In this document: positions 46,824-54,658 of the stretch, piece after piece | How positions within the stretch are numbered: the first letter of the stretch is position 1 | Layout of the letters: every line of letters starts with the position of its first letter | From: Gemmatimonadota bacterium | GTDB taxonomy: Bacteria > Gemmatimonadota > Gemmatimonadetes > Gemmatimonadales > Gemmatimonadaceae | Reading direction: 5' to 3' | Assembly (NCBI GenBank): GCA_003223455.1 | Contig: QHVE01000011.1 | Span: 101,413-165,412, forward strand | Length of the DNA stretch: 64,000 nt | The notes under the pieces: model-generated | Told to the model about the DNA's origin: nothing | What the model saw: only the letters and a program-made list of their open reading frames with translations | Databases searched by the model: none | Made by a program: the position numbers and the translations under genes

Positions 46824-47399
46824 ATGCATCGCTACACTCGCCCACTGCTTCTGCTGCTGCTGCTCGCCGCGATTCCGCTCTTCACACTGGAACGAACCGC
46901 GCGAGCGAACATTCCGGCCGAAGGGCTCACGCTGACGGCGAGCCTGAGCGAGAGAACGCTGACCGTGAGGCGCGGCTCGGAGACGGTGAAGGTGTACGAC
47001 ATCGCCGTCGGCAGCGGCAAGCACCCCACCCCAACCGGCAGCTACGCGATCCGCCGGATGGTGTGGAATCCGGCGTGGGTGCCGCCCGACCAGCCGTGGG
47101 CCAAAGGGAAGAAACCGCAGGAGCCGGGCGATCCAGACAACCCGATGAGAACCGTGAAAATGTTCTTCCGGGAGCCGGCGTTCTACATCCACGGAACGGA
47201 CGCCGTGGGGTCGCTGGGGCGTGCCGCCTCGCACGGTTGTCTGCGGATGGATCCCGGCGATGCCGGCGAGCTCGGTCTGATGGTGATGGAAAATGGAGGC
47301 GTGTCGCGCGACTGGGACTGGGTGAAGGGGATCCTGCACCTCGGCGAGGAGCGCTGGGTGAGTCTTCAGCGGCCGGCGCCGCTGACGATCGTGCCGTGA
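46824..47399 (+). CDS. L,D-transpeptidase (YkuD), third of three
   Basis: This 191-residue protein has a signal/anchor (LLLLLLLAAIPLF) and a compact YkuD domain with FYIHGTDAVGSLGRAASHGCLRM, containing catalytic His and Cys (ASHGCLRM). A 30-residue Trp/Pro-rich insertion (NPAWVPPDQPWAKGKKPQ) precedes it. It is divergent from the M28-M49 gene and followed 88 bp later by the GlsB gene. Confidence 0.9.
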   Translation: MHRYTRPLLLLLLLAAIPLFTLERTARANIPAEGLTLTASLSERTLTVRRGSETVKVYDIAVGSGKHPTPTGSYAIRRMVWNPAWVPPDQPWAKGKKPQEPGDPDNPMRTVKMFFREPAFYIHGTDAVGSLGRAASHGCLRMDPGDAGELGLMVMENGGVSRDWDWVKGILHLGEERWVSLQRPAPLTIVP

Positions 47400-47487
47400 T
47401 GCGCGGGTGCGCGGGCGCGCGGGCGCGTAGCGGGCACGTGAGTTGCCCTTCTCGAGCGGCGCAGCGCTCCCTTTTCCGGAACCTCAC

Positions 47488-47745
47488 ATGAGCTTTCTCA
47501 CCTGGATCATCGTCGGGCTCATCGCCGGCGTGCTTGCCTCGCTGGTGATGGGCGGCACCGGGTACGGTCTGATCGGCGACATCATCATCGGCATCGTCGG
47601 GGCGTTCGTCGGCGGATGGCTGTTCAGCAGGCTGGGCGTCAGCTCGCCGTTCGGCGGGCTGCCGGGGGTGATCTTCACCGCATTCATCGGCGCCGTGGTG
47701 CTGTTGTTCCTGCTGCGATTGCTGAGGCGAGCGACGATTAGGTGA
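47488..47745 (+). CDS. GlsB/YeaQ/YmgE stress-response membrane protein
   Basis: This 85-residue protein has three hydrophobic helices and repeated glycine-rich motifs (GLIAGVLASLVMGGTGYG; DIIIGIVGAFVGGWLF) matching the GlsB/YeaQ family of small envelope-stress proteins. The ATG at 47488 starts the first helix; an upstream in-frame start is not supported. Confidence 0.9.
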   Translation: MSFLTWIIVGLIAGVLASLVMGGTGYGLIGDIIIGIVGAFVGGWLFSRLGVSSPFGGLPGVIFTAFIGAVVLLFLLRLLRRATIR

Positions 47746-47750
47746 AGTGG

Positions 47751-47962
47751 GTTGGTAGGCAGTGGCTCAGTGGCTGAGTGGTTAGTGGTTAGAGGTTGTG
47801 TGGTGAGTGGTGAGTGGAAACGGCCTCGGGAAGCATCTGCCTTCCGAGGCCGTTTTATCTAGACCACTCAGCACCAACCACCAACCACCAACCACCAACC
47901 ACCAACCGCTTCACCGCTTCACCGCTTCACCGCTTCACCGCTTCACCGCTTCACCGCTTCAC
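47751..47962. repeat. Intergenic hairpin element D with tandem repeats
   Basis: The core stem CGGCCTCGGGAAG / CTTCCGAGGCCG (47821-47852, one bulge) followed by TTTT is flanked by a GGTTAGTGG/GAGTGG-rich left arm and a complementary right arm. The right arm contains five perfect ACCAACC units (47873-47907) and seven perfect CGCTTCAC units (47907-47962). It can act as a bidirectional terminator for the convergent glsB and acetyltransferase genes. Confidence 0.85.
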
Positions 47963-48403
47963 GTATACGTCCTGATCCACGATCTCCATGTAGCCGCGCA
48001 GCTCGGCGGGGGCGGTGAATCCGTGCCGTGCGTAGAGCGGCCCCGCGTCGCGCGTGATCAGCGCAAAGCGCCGCAGGCCCTGGAGCTGCGGATGCTGGAG
48101 GATGCTCTCCACGAGCCAGTCGCCGAGACCGCGGCCCCGGCGCTCCTCGACGACGAAGACATCGGCAAGATAGGCGTAGGTGGCCATGTCGGAGATGACG
48201 CGCGCGAACCCGACCTGTGCGTCCTGCTCGAACAACCCGAAGGCGATCGAGCCGGCGATGGCACGCACGACCACATCGCGGGGGATGCCCTTCGCCCAGT
48301 AGGTGTTCGAGAGCACCTGGTGGATCAGGTCGACGTCGAGTCGCGCGCGATCGGTGGAAACGAGCAGGTCGCCGCGGCGCCGCTCGAAGACCGGATCGTT
48401 CAT
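47951..48403 (-). CDS. GNAT-family N-acetyltransferase
   Basis: This 150-residue protein has the GNAT acetyl-CoA-binding block VVEERRGRGLGDWLVESIL (Q/RxxGxG/A) and a C-terminal GFTAPAELRGYMEIVDQD. The substrate is unknown. Its last codons and stop lie in the first and second CGCTTCAC units (on the minus strand GTGAAGCG), so the stop codon is made by the tandem repeat. Confidence 0.88.
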   Translation of the reverse strand: MNDPVFERRRGDLLVSTDRARLDVDLIHQVLSNTYWAKGIPRDVVVRAIAGSIAFGLFEQDAQVGFARVISDMATYAYLADVFVVEERRGRGLGDWLVESILQHPQLQGLRRFALITRDAGPLYARHGFTAPAELRGYMEIVDQDVYVKR

Positions 48404-48428
48404 GGTGCCATGCGCGACGTCTGCCGTG

Positions 48429-48707
48429 TCAGTCGGCCGACGTGAAGGTGATGTCGGTGTCGATCGGCTTGCCGTGGCGCCAGACGCCCGTTCCCGATCG
48501 CGGGGGCGTGACGACCTCGAAGCGCACCTCGAGCAGTTGCGGCTCCGCCGAGAAAGTGGGTCGCAGATCCTCGAGCACCGCGGTGTATGCCTGCTCGTGA
48601 TCGCGCGCCGTAACGATCCCGACGTGAATGGGATGCGCGAACCGCTGCATCTCCATGGCGCCCGGCATCTTTTCGGCGATGTAGTACACGTAGGTCTGCA
48701 TCGTCAT
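48429..48707 (-). CDS. Conserved-looking small protein of unknown function
   Basis: This 92-residue protein has no signal peptide or recognised motif. The sequence (YVYYIAEKMPGAMEMQRFAHPIHVG region; FEVVTPPRSGTGVWRHGKP) has mixed alpha/beta character. It starts ATGACGATG and an internal start two codons later is possible. It precedes the acetyltransferase gene by 25 bp on the same strand. Confidence 0.6.
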   Translation of the reverse strand: MTMQTYVYYIAEKMPGAMEMQRFAHPIHVGIVTARDHEQAYTAVLEDLRPTFSAEPQLLEVRFEVVTPPRSGTGVWRHGKPIDTDITFTSAD

Positions 48708-48816
48708 TGATTGGAGTTACGCTGGATGTCTCGGGACCATCGCACAGACGCGCGGGCAGGTGATCACCTGCCCGCGCGTCCGATGATATAGCTGGAAATC
48801 AGGTCGTCGGCCAGCG

Positions 48817-49305
48817 TTACTGGACGGCCACCAGCTGGATGGTGAAGACGAGCACCGAGTTGGGAGGGATCACCCCTGCCCCGTTCGTCCCATACGCGAG
48901 TGACGGCGGCACGATCAGCTGCCGCGTGCCACCGACCTTCATGCCTTGCACTCCTTCGTCCCAGCCCGCGATGACCGCCGGCGGGTTGGTCCCGATCGTG
49001 AAGGAGTACGGAGTCGAAGGCGAGGAGAGCTCTTCGATCTTCTGGCCGGTGGGAAAATACAACGCGTAGTACGTGCTCACGCGCGAAGTGCTCGTCGCGG
49101 TAGCACCGGTGCCCGTGACGAGGTCACGGTAGTACAGCCCCGTCGCGGTCTTGGTGGACTTGGAGAGATCGACGTTGAGGCTCGTCGCGAACGTCGTCTG
49201 CTCGATCGGAACGAGCGGATACGTGTTGGTGCCGTAGTCCGTGCCCGAAAGGCACGCCGTGAAGGCGATCGGAAGGAGAGCGAAGGCAAGTCGGCGAAGA
49301 CGCAT
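48817..49305 (-). CDS. FKBP-type peptidyl-prolyl isomerase lipoprotein
   Basis: This 162-residue protein has a lipoprotein signal (LPIAFTAC, Cys about 18) and a C-terminal FKBP domain with GWDEGVQGMKVGGTRQLIV and LAYGTNGAGVIPPNSVLVF, the usual FKBP core that catalyses proline cis-trans isomerisation in the periplasm. The ATG at 49305 is preferred to an in-frame TTG two codons earlier. Confidence 0.92.
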   Translation of the reverse strand: MRLRRLAFALLPIAFTACLSGTDYGTNTYPLVPIEQTTFATSLNVDLSKSTKTATGLYYRDLVTGTGATATSTSRVSTYYALYFPTGQKIEELSSPSTPYSFTIGTNPPAVIAGWDEGVQGMKVGGTRQLIVPPSLAYGTNGAGVIPPNSVLVFTIQLVAVQ

Positions 49306-49389
49306 GTGCAAGCGGGGAGATCGATGGGGGGGGAAGCGTACTCTACATCCTTGATGGTACCCCCGGAGACCTGCCGGGGTCCCGCGCCG

Positions 49390-51117
49390 TCACGTGCTCT
49401 GCTCCCGATCGCGTCGCACCAGGACGCGCCTTCCCTTGATCGTCGTCGCGCGCAGGGTGCCGATGACCTCGTCGGCGATCTCGTCGGGCACTTCCACCAG
49501 GGAGAAGCGGTCGGTGATCTGGATCGCGCCGATGTCCCGGGCATCGACGCCGGCCTCATTCACGATCGCCCCGACGAGGTCGGCCGGGCGCACCTTGGAT
49601 TTGCGCCCCGCCCCGATGTACACGCGTACGACGTTGCCGTCGGCGGTGGCGCGCTCGCGGCGCGCTCGGCGCGGCTTTTCCGGTCCCCTCCCCGCCTGCT
49701 GGGCCGATCCCCGATCCCGCGCGCCGCGCGCCGCGTCCGGCCGCAGGGCAGCGGTGGGAATCTCCTGCTCGTCCGCCCCACTCTCCTTCGCGTCGGCCTG
49801 CTTCACGGCGGCGGCGGCCACGTCCATGATGTCGAACTCCTGCGCGAGCGAGTCGACGACGACCCGGAAATGGTCCAGATCGCCCGCGAGAATCGTCTCG
49901 CGGATCGATGCACGCGTGAGCTCGAGGCGTCGGGCCCGCAGGTCCGCCACCGTAGGCACGGCGGCGATCTCGATCTTCTGCTTCGTCTGCTGCTCGATGT
50001 TTCGCAGCAGTCGATGCTCGCGCGGCTCGGCCAGCGTGATGGCGACACCTTCCCGACCGGCGCGACCGGTGCGGCCGATGCGGTGCACGTACGCTTCCGC
50101 GGCGCTGGGGACGTCATAGTTCACGACGTGCGACACATGCTGCACGTCGAGCCCGCGTGCGGCGACGTCCGTCGCGATGAGCAGGTCGGCCGAATTGGCG
50201 CGGAACTTCTTCATCACGCGGTCGCGCTGTTCCTGACTGAGCCCGCCGTGCAGCGCCTCGGCGCGATAACCGCGGCCGTTGAGCGATTCCGCCAGCTCGT
50301 CGACTTCCGTGCGGGTGCGGCAGAACACGATGGCGGACGTGGGGTTCTCGACGTCGAGCACGCGGCCGAGCGTCGCCACCTTGTGTGCGCGCCCGACGAT
50401 GTACGCGACCTGACGCACGCGCGGCGCCGTACCCGACGGCACGACCTCGCGATCGATGCGTACGCGCACCGGATCCTTCAGGTGTGCCTCGGCGAGCTGC
50501 GCGATGCGCGCTGGAAGGGTTGCGGAGAAGAGCGCCGTCTGGCGTTCCTGGGGAGTCGCCTGGAGGATCGCCTCGAGATCCTCGGCGAAGCCCATATCGA
50601 GCATCTCGTCCGCCTCGTCGAGCACGACGACCTTTACCGAATCGAGGCGCAGGGTCTTGCGGCGGATGTGGTCGAGCGCGCGACCAGGGGTCGCGACGAC
50701 GACGTCGACGCCGCGCTTGAGCATGCGCAGCTGATTCTCCATCGACGCGCCGCCGTAGATCGGGAGCGCGCACACGCCGAGCGACTTGCCGTACTTGTGC
50801 ACCGCTTCGGCGACCTGCATCGCGAGCTCGCGCGTGGGGACGAGGATCAGCGCCGCCGTGCGCTCGCGCGGCTCGGCGTCCGGCGCGACCAGGTGCAGCA
50901 GCGGGAGCGCGAACGCGGCAGTCTTCCCTGTTCCGGTGGCGGCCTGGCCGAGCACGTCGCGGCCCGCCAGCAGCGGCGGGATCGCCTCGCGCTGCACCGG
51001 CGTCGGCTCCTCGTAGCCGAGCGCCGTCAGCGCATCGACGAGACGCGAATCGAGGCCGAGCGCGGCGAAGCCGGGGCTCTGGTCGGTTGATGCGGGTGCG
51101 GCGGCGCGAGGGGTCAT
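49390..51117 (-). CDS. DEAD-box ATP-dependent RNA helicase (CsdA/DeaD type)
   Basis: This 575-residue helicase carries all DEAD-box motifs: Q motif (GYEEPTPVQ), motif I ATGTGKT, Ia PTRELA, Ib TPGR, II DEAD (in VVLDEADEML), III SAT, V ATDVAARGLD and VI HRIGRTGR. The C-terminus (about 500-575) looks like the DbpA/CsdA RNA-binding domain. An Ala/Arg-rich linker (about 450-500) precedes it. Its promoter (TAAGAT, minus) overlaps the -10 of the divergent SET gene. Confidence 0.93.
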   Translation of the reverse strand: MTPRAAAPASTDQSPGFAALGLDSRLVDALTALGYEEPTPVQREAIPPLLAGRDVLGQAATGTGKTAAFALPLLHLVAPDAEPRERTAALILVPTRELAMQVAEAVHKYGKSLGVCALPIYGGASMENQLRMLKRGVDVVVATPGRALDHIRRKTLRLDSVKVVVLDEADEMLDMGFAEDLEAILQATPQERQTALFSATLPARIAQLAEAHLKDPVRVRIDREVVPSGTAPRVRQVAYIVGRAHKVATLGRVLDVENPTSAIVFCRTRTEVDELAESLNGRGYRAEALHGGLSQEQRDRVMKKFRANSADLLIATDVAARGLDVQHVSHVVNYDVPSAAEAYVHRIGRTGRAGREGVAITLAEPREHRLLRNIEQQTKQKIEIAAVPTVADLRARRLELTRASIRETILAGDLDHFRVVVDSLAQEFDIMDVAAAAVKQADAKESGADEQEIPTAALRPDAARGARDRGSAQQAGRGPEKPRRARRERATADGNVVRVYIGAGRKSKVRPADLVGAIVNEAGVDARDIGAIQITDRFSLVEVPDEIADEVIGTLRATTIKGRRVLVRRDREQST

Positions 51118-51159
51118 CGGACTGGTGCGAGAGACAAACGGTGCGGCGTGACGACTTCG

Positions 51160-51168
51160 TATCTTAAA
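51160..51168. promoter_or_regulatory. Overlapping divergent -10 elements between the helicase and SET genes
   Basis: On the plus strand TATCTT (51160-51165) ends 5 nt before the SET ATG; on the minus strand TAAGAT (51163-51168) lies about 45 nt before the helicase ATG. They share bases, so the two promoters may exclude each other. Confidence 0.4.
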
Positions 51169-51170
51169 CG

Positions 51171-51632
51171 ATGCCGAGCGATTCAGCGGTGCCGCCGTTC
51201 GAGATCCGACCGTCGTCGATGCAGGGTCTGGGCGCGTTCGCCACGCACCACATCCTCGCCGGCGTCCGGCTGATCGAGTATGCGGGGGAGCGGCTCACCC
51301 CAGCTGAGGCCGACGCGCGCTATCCCGACGTCGACGGTGAGCGCCACCACACCTTCCTCTTCGCGATCGACGACGACGTCGTGATCGACGCCGCGGTGAA
51401 TGGCAACGACGCGCGGTTCATCAACCACTCATGCGATCCGAACTGCGACGCGGTGATCGACGACGGTCGAATCTGGATCGAGACGATCCGCGACGTCGCC
51501 CCGGGCGAAGAGCTGGCGTACGACTACGCGTACGTGCTCGAGGAGCGGCATACGCCGGCGGCGAAGCGCCGCTTTCCGTGTCACTGCGGAGCCGCCAACT
51601 GCCGCGGGACGATCCTGGCGAAGAAGCGCTGA
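51171..51632 (+). CDS. SET-domain protein with post-SET cysteines
   Basis: This 153-residue protein is a compact SET domain: GLGAFATHHILAGVRLIEYAGERL, DARFINHSCDPNCDA (the NHSCxPN pseudoknot) and GEELAYDYAY, then a post-SET-like CHCGAANCRG with three cysteines. SET proteins methylate lysine on proteins; the substrate in bacteria is usually unknown. The ATG follows a TATCTT hexamer at 5 nt. It is divergent from the helicase gene. Confidence 0.92.
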   Translation: MPSDSAVPPFEIRPSSMQGLGAFATHHILAGVRLIEYAGERLTPAEADARYPDVDGERHHTFLFAIDDDVVIDAAVNGNDARFINHSCDPNCDAVIDDGRIWIETIRDVAPGEELAYDYAYVLEERHTPAAKRRFPCHCGAANCRGTILAKKR

Positions 51633-51636
51633 GCGT

Positions 51637-52026
51637 TCAGCGCGACTTGCAGAGGTAGTCGAGGGCGAGGGCACCCATCGAGCCGCCGAGCGCGGGCCCG
51701 TAGCCCGGCATCTTGTTCACCTTGCGGTCGACGACCTTCGTCTCCTTCGCGTCGCCGTAGTAGACGTTCTCCTTCGCGGCGAGCTTCTTCGCCGCACAGT
51801 CGAACGTCGCGCTGGTACGCGAGCTCATCCAGGTGCCCGACGGCGTCTTCACCGGCGTGGTGAACACGACGCGCACCGTGGCGGCGACGAGCGAGCCGGT
51901 GCGCTTGACCGACTTGGCGTCGACGTAGACCTGGTTGCCGCTCGAGGTGGCGCCGATCGGCGTCCACTTCTTCTGCATGTGAGCGAGCGCAGAGACGAGA
52001 ACGAAGGCGACGACGCGTGGGTGCAT
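51637..52026 (-). CDS. Surface-adhesin-E-like secreted protein
   Basis: This 129-residue protein has a hydrophobic signal (VVAFVLVSALAH) and a domain with KKWTPIG, NQVYVDAKSVKRTGS and ATFDCAAKK...VYYGDAKE, similar to the surface-adhesin E family (short beta-sandwich with a single Cys pair; here FDCAAKK and YLCKSR). The ATG at 52026 precedes the signal peptide; longer in-frame readings are not credible. It is convergent with the SET gene, 4 bp away. Confidence 0.7.
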   Translation of the reverse strand: MHPRVVAFVLVSALAHMQKKWTPIGATSSGNQVYVDAKSVKRTGSLVAATVRVVFTTPVKTPSGTWMSSRTSATFDCAAKKLAAKENVYYGDAKETKVVDRKVNKMPGYGPALGGSMGALALDYLCKSR

Positions 52027-52099
52027 GGCGCGGAGGGAGAGAGAGGTGCCTACAAGCTGTCGTCGCACGCGCCGCGGCGAAATGGCTCGCGCGGGCGGA

Positions 52100-52621
52100 T
52101 CACTCGTGCGCGGCCAGCGCCGTCCAGTAGCGGCCGAGCTGACCGCGAGCCGACATCGAGGCGGGTGTGATCCCCGCGGTACGCCAGGCGTCCGCGCCAG
52201 CATCCGTCGCGAGCCGAATCAACGATGCGCTCGCCCCGTAGAGCTCGAGCACCGAGGGACCGAGCGCGTGATAGTGACCGAGCATCCAACGCAACTCGCC
52301 GTCGGTCGCACCGCGCCGGGCCCACGCGTCCAGCTCGTCGATCACGAGGCGGATCGTGGCGTCGGGCAACGAGGCGATGCCGCTGTCCGCGGGAGGAGCC
52401 ATCGCGCCACGCCACACGAGGAAGTAGGCTCGCTTGAGCGCCTCGAGCGCGGAGTCGGCGTCGGCGAAGTGCTCGACGTACGCACTCACGATGGCGGGAT
52501 ATTCGCCGTACAGGCCGGACCGCTCGATCTGCGCATCCCGCTCCTCCGGAGTCCCGGTGGAACCACGCACGCTCGCGAGCACGGCATCCTCCCAGCCCGC
52601 GAGCGAGGCGAGACCGAGCAT
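52100..52621 (-). CDS. Hypothetical protein, helical, unknown
   Basis: This 173-residue protein is predicted to be largely alpha-helical with Ala/Leu/Asp-rich stretches (DADSALEALKRAYFLVWRG; DGELRWMLGHYHALG). No signal peptide or known motif is seen. It lies 4 bp after the VOC gene on the same strand and probably co-transcribed with it. Confidence 0.7.
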   Translation of the reverse strand: MLGLASLAGWEDAVLASVRGSTGTPEERDAQIERSGLYGEYPAIVSAYVEHFADADSALEALKRAYFLVWRGAMAPPADSGIASLPDATIRLVIDELDAWARRGATDGELRWMLGHYHALGPSVLELYGASASLIRLATDAGADAWRTAGITPASMSARGQLGRYWTALAAHE

Positions 52622-52625
52622 CAGG

Positions 52626-53540
52626 TCAACCGCCTACGAGACGCACCGGCGTGCCCCATGGATCTCGGACAAGCCACTCCTCGGCCTCGCGCGACACGGT
52701 GTGACCCGCCGCTTCCAGACGCTCCGCGACCACGCGGGCGTCGTCGACCGCGGGCAGCACGATGCGCCATTCGAGCAGTCGCGCGTCGTGTTCCGAGGCC
52801 GGCGCTGCGCGTCCTGCCCACGTATTCACGCCGAGATGATGGTGATAGCCGCCCGCCGAGAGAAAGAGGGCTCCGGGGTACGAGGAGACGACGCGGTCGA
52901 GACCCAGGGCATCGTGGTAGAACCGCGACGCGGTCTCGATGTCGCCGACGTGGAGGTGGACGTGACCCATCACCGTGCCGCGAGGCATCCCTGTCCACGG
53001 CTCGTCCTTTCCCGCCGCGAGCACACCGGCCATGTCGAGTGGATCGCTGGCCATGGCGAGCTCCCCATTCGCGATCCGCCATTCCGACCGCGGGCGGTCG
53101 CGATACACCTCGATGCCCAGACCGTCGGGGTCGCGCAGGTAGAGCGCCTCGCTCACCAGATGGTCGGACGCGCCGATACGGACGTCGATTCGCGCGGCGT
53201 GCGCCAGAAAGCGGCCGAGAGCCGCACGATCCGGGACGAGAATGGCGAAGTGGTAGAGTCCGAGCCGACTGTTGGCGCGGATCGGCGCGGTGCCGGCCCG
53301 CTCTTCGAGCTCCACCAGCGGCGCAGGCTCGTCAACCGCATGGAGTGAGACGCTGCCGCCGGTTGCGTTCCGAACCTCCAGGCCGAGGATCGACGTGTAG
53401 TACTCGATCGAGCGCGAGAGGTCGCTCACCTGAAGGCGCACGTGGCCGAGCCGGAGCGCATCGGGAAGTGGCGCCGGTGCGCGGCCCCTTGGCTGGTGTT
53501 CGTGCCCGGCGCCGGCAACCTGTCCTGAGGTGTCTGTCAT
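52626..53540 (-). CDS. VOC-family dioxygenase (catechol 2,3-dioxygenase-like)
   Basis: This 304-residue protein has two glyoxalase/VOC modules: LRLGHVRLQVSDLSRSIEYY (about 32-50) and MGHVHLHVGDIETASRFYH (about 190-210), with His and Glu ligand positions (GHVRL, YHFAILVP, GIEVYRD; GHVHL, YHHHLGVN). The length and order resemble CatE-type ring-cleavage dioxygenases. The ATG at 53540 is chosen after a short N-terminal tail rich in His. Confidence 0.85.
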   Translation of the reverse strand: MTDTSGQVAGAGHEHQPRGRAPAPLPDALRLGHVRLQVSDLSRSIEYYTSILGLEVRNATGGSVSLHAVDEPAPLVELEERAGTAPIRANSRLGLYHFAILVPDRAALGRFLAHAARIDVRIGASDHLVSEALYLRDPDGLGIEVYRDRPRSEWRIANGELAMASDPLDMAGVLAAGKDEPWTGMPRGTVMGHVHLHVGDIETASRFYHDALGLDRVVSSYPGALFLSAGGYHHHLGVNTWAGRAAPASEHDARLLEWRIVLPAVDDARVVAERLEAAGHTVSREAEEWLVRDPWGTPVRLVGG

Positions 53541-53783
53541 CGTCCAGAGGGTGGAGGGATGCTGCGTCGCCACTTCCGGATGGTTACCCGCTGGAGGCCG
53601 GACCGGCTAGTGCTCCCATGGTTCGCGGGTCGTTCCGGAGAACTGCCGACTGGCGCGTCTCGAGCACGGTCGGTATCGTCGAATCGTTCGGGGCGGCGGC
53701 GTCCCGATGGCAGTGCACGATCCGGCCGAGGGCAGGCCGACGAGGGCATCGTGATCTCGGATGCCCAGTCCCACGGGAACGCG

Positions 53784-54173
53784 ATGTCGATATCGAGCGA
53801 GGAGCGACGCCGGACCGAAGCGGCACTCGTGCGCGCGATCGACGTGAGCCCATACGTCGGCGCCGAGAGGACGCGCTCGGCAATCTGCGCCTATGTCGAC
53901 GTGCTCGCCGACGACGGGCTGCTACCGGAAGCGGTCGTCATCGCGCTCAAGTCGACGCTCAGCAGAGCTCACTCGCTCGATCGGCTCGAGCCGGACGCTC
54001 GCGAGGAGGCGCGCTCGGCGCTCGTGTCGGCGTGCATCCAACACTACTTCGCACGTCGAATACCGGACGACGTCCGGTTCACGAAGCCGCGAGCGCTGCG
54101 GTTGGTCAAGGATGAGCGGGACGCGAGCGTCGCGCCCGACCAGCGATCACGGCCAGCCAACCCGCCGCGGTAG
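53784..54173 (+). CDS. Hypothetical helical protein
   Basis: This 129-residue protein is charged and helical (SSEERRRTEAALVRAIDVSP; YVDVLADDGLLPEAVVIALK). No signal peptide or named domain is seen. Longer readings upstream lie in a region without coding character. The 3' end overlaps the convergent methyltransferase gene by 27 nt. A gap of 243 bp separates it from the VOC gene and holds nothing I can identify. Confidence 0.6.
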   Translation: MSISSEERRRTEAALVRAIDVSPYVGAERTRSAICAYVDVLADDGLLPEAVVIALKSTLSRAHSLDRLEPDAREEARSALVSACIQHYFARRIPDDVRFTKPRALRLVKDERDASVAPDQRSRPANPPR

Positions 54174-54650
54174 CCAGCGCGGTACGGCCGCTCGGTAGCG
54201 TTCGTACTCGTCGCCGAAGCGTGCGACGAGACCCGGCTCCTCGAGCAGCAGGAAGTAGCTGTGATTGATCGCCACGAAGAGCAGCAGCCAGCCACCGATC
54301 CTCGGGGAATGAAAAAAGAGCGCCTCGCCCGCGAGCATCGTACAGACGGCGGTGATCATCGGATTGCGGACGTGGCGATAGGGTCCCGCGACGACCAGTC
54401 GGCGCGTCGGGTCCCACGGCGCGAGCGTGCCGCGACCGACGCGCGCGAAGAGCAGCACACACCACACGAACAGCGCGAATCCCGCAACGAAGAAGAGCGC
54501 GCCGACGACATGTCCGGAGGCGACCAGCGCCGCGGGCAGCGCCGCGACCGTCAGCGCATCTCGGGCAACCAGTGCGCGTGGCACCAGCACAACGACCACG
54601 AACGGCAGGAGCGCGATCGACAGCAGATGTCGGATCAGCATCGTCGTCAT
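54147..54650 (-). CDS. Isoprenylcysteine carboxyl methyltransferase-family membrane protein
   Basis: This 167-residue protein has four hydrophobic helices and the ICMT/PEMT signature GPYRHVRNPMITAVCTMLAGE followed by EEPGLVARFGDEYERYRAAVPRWLP, which binds S-adenosylmethionine. The family methylates carboxyl groups or phospholipids. It starts 9 bp after the acyltransferase stop, so it is likely the last gene of the export-type operon; whether it acts on the exported product is unknown. Confidence 0.83.
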   Translation of the reverse strand: MTTMLIRHLLSIALLPFVVVVLVPRALVARDALTVAALPAALVASGHVVGALFFVAGFALFVWCVLLFARVGRGTLAPWDPTRRLVVAGPYRHVRNPMITAVCTMLAGEALFFHSPRIGGWLLLFVAINHSYFLLLEEPGLVARFGDEYERYRAAVPRWLPRRVGWP

Positions 54651-54658
54651 GCGCGCGT

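Noticed and set aside
47873..47962. CRISPR array
   Set aside because: The units are 7-8 bp and directly adjacent without spacers; this is simple tandem repeat DNA.
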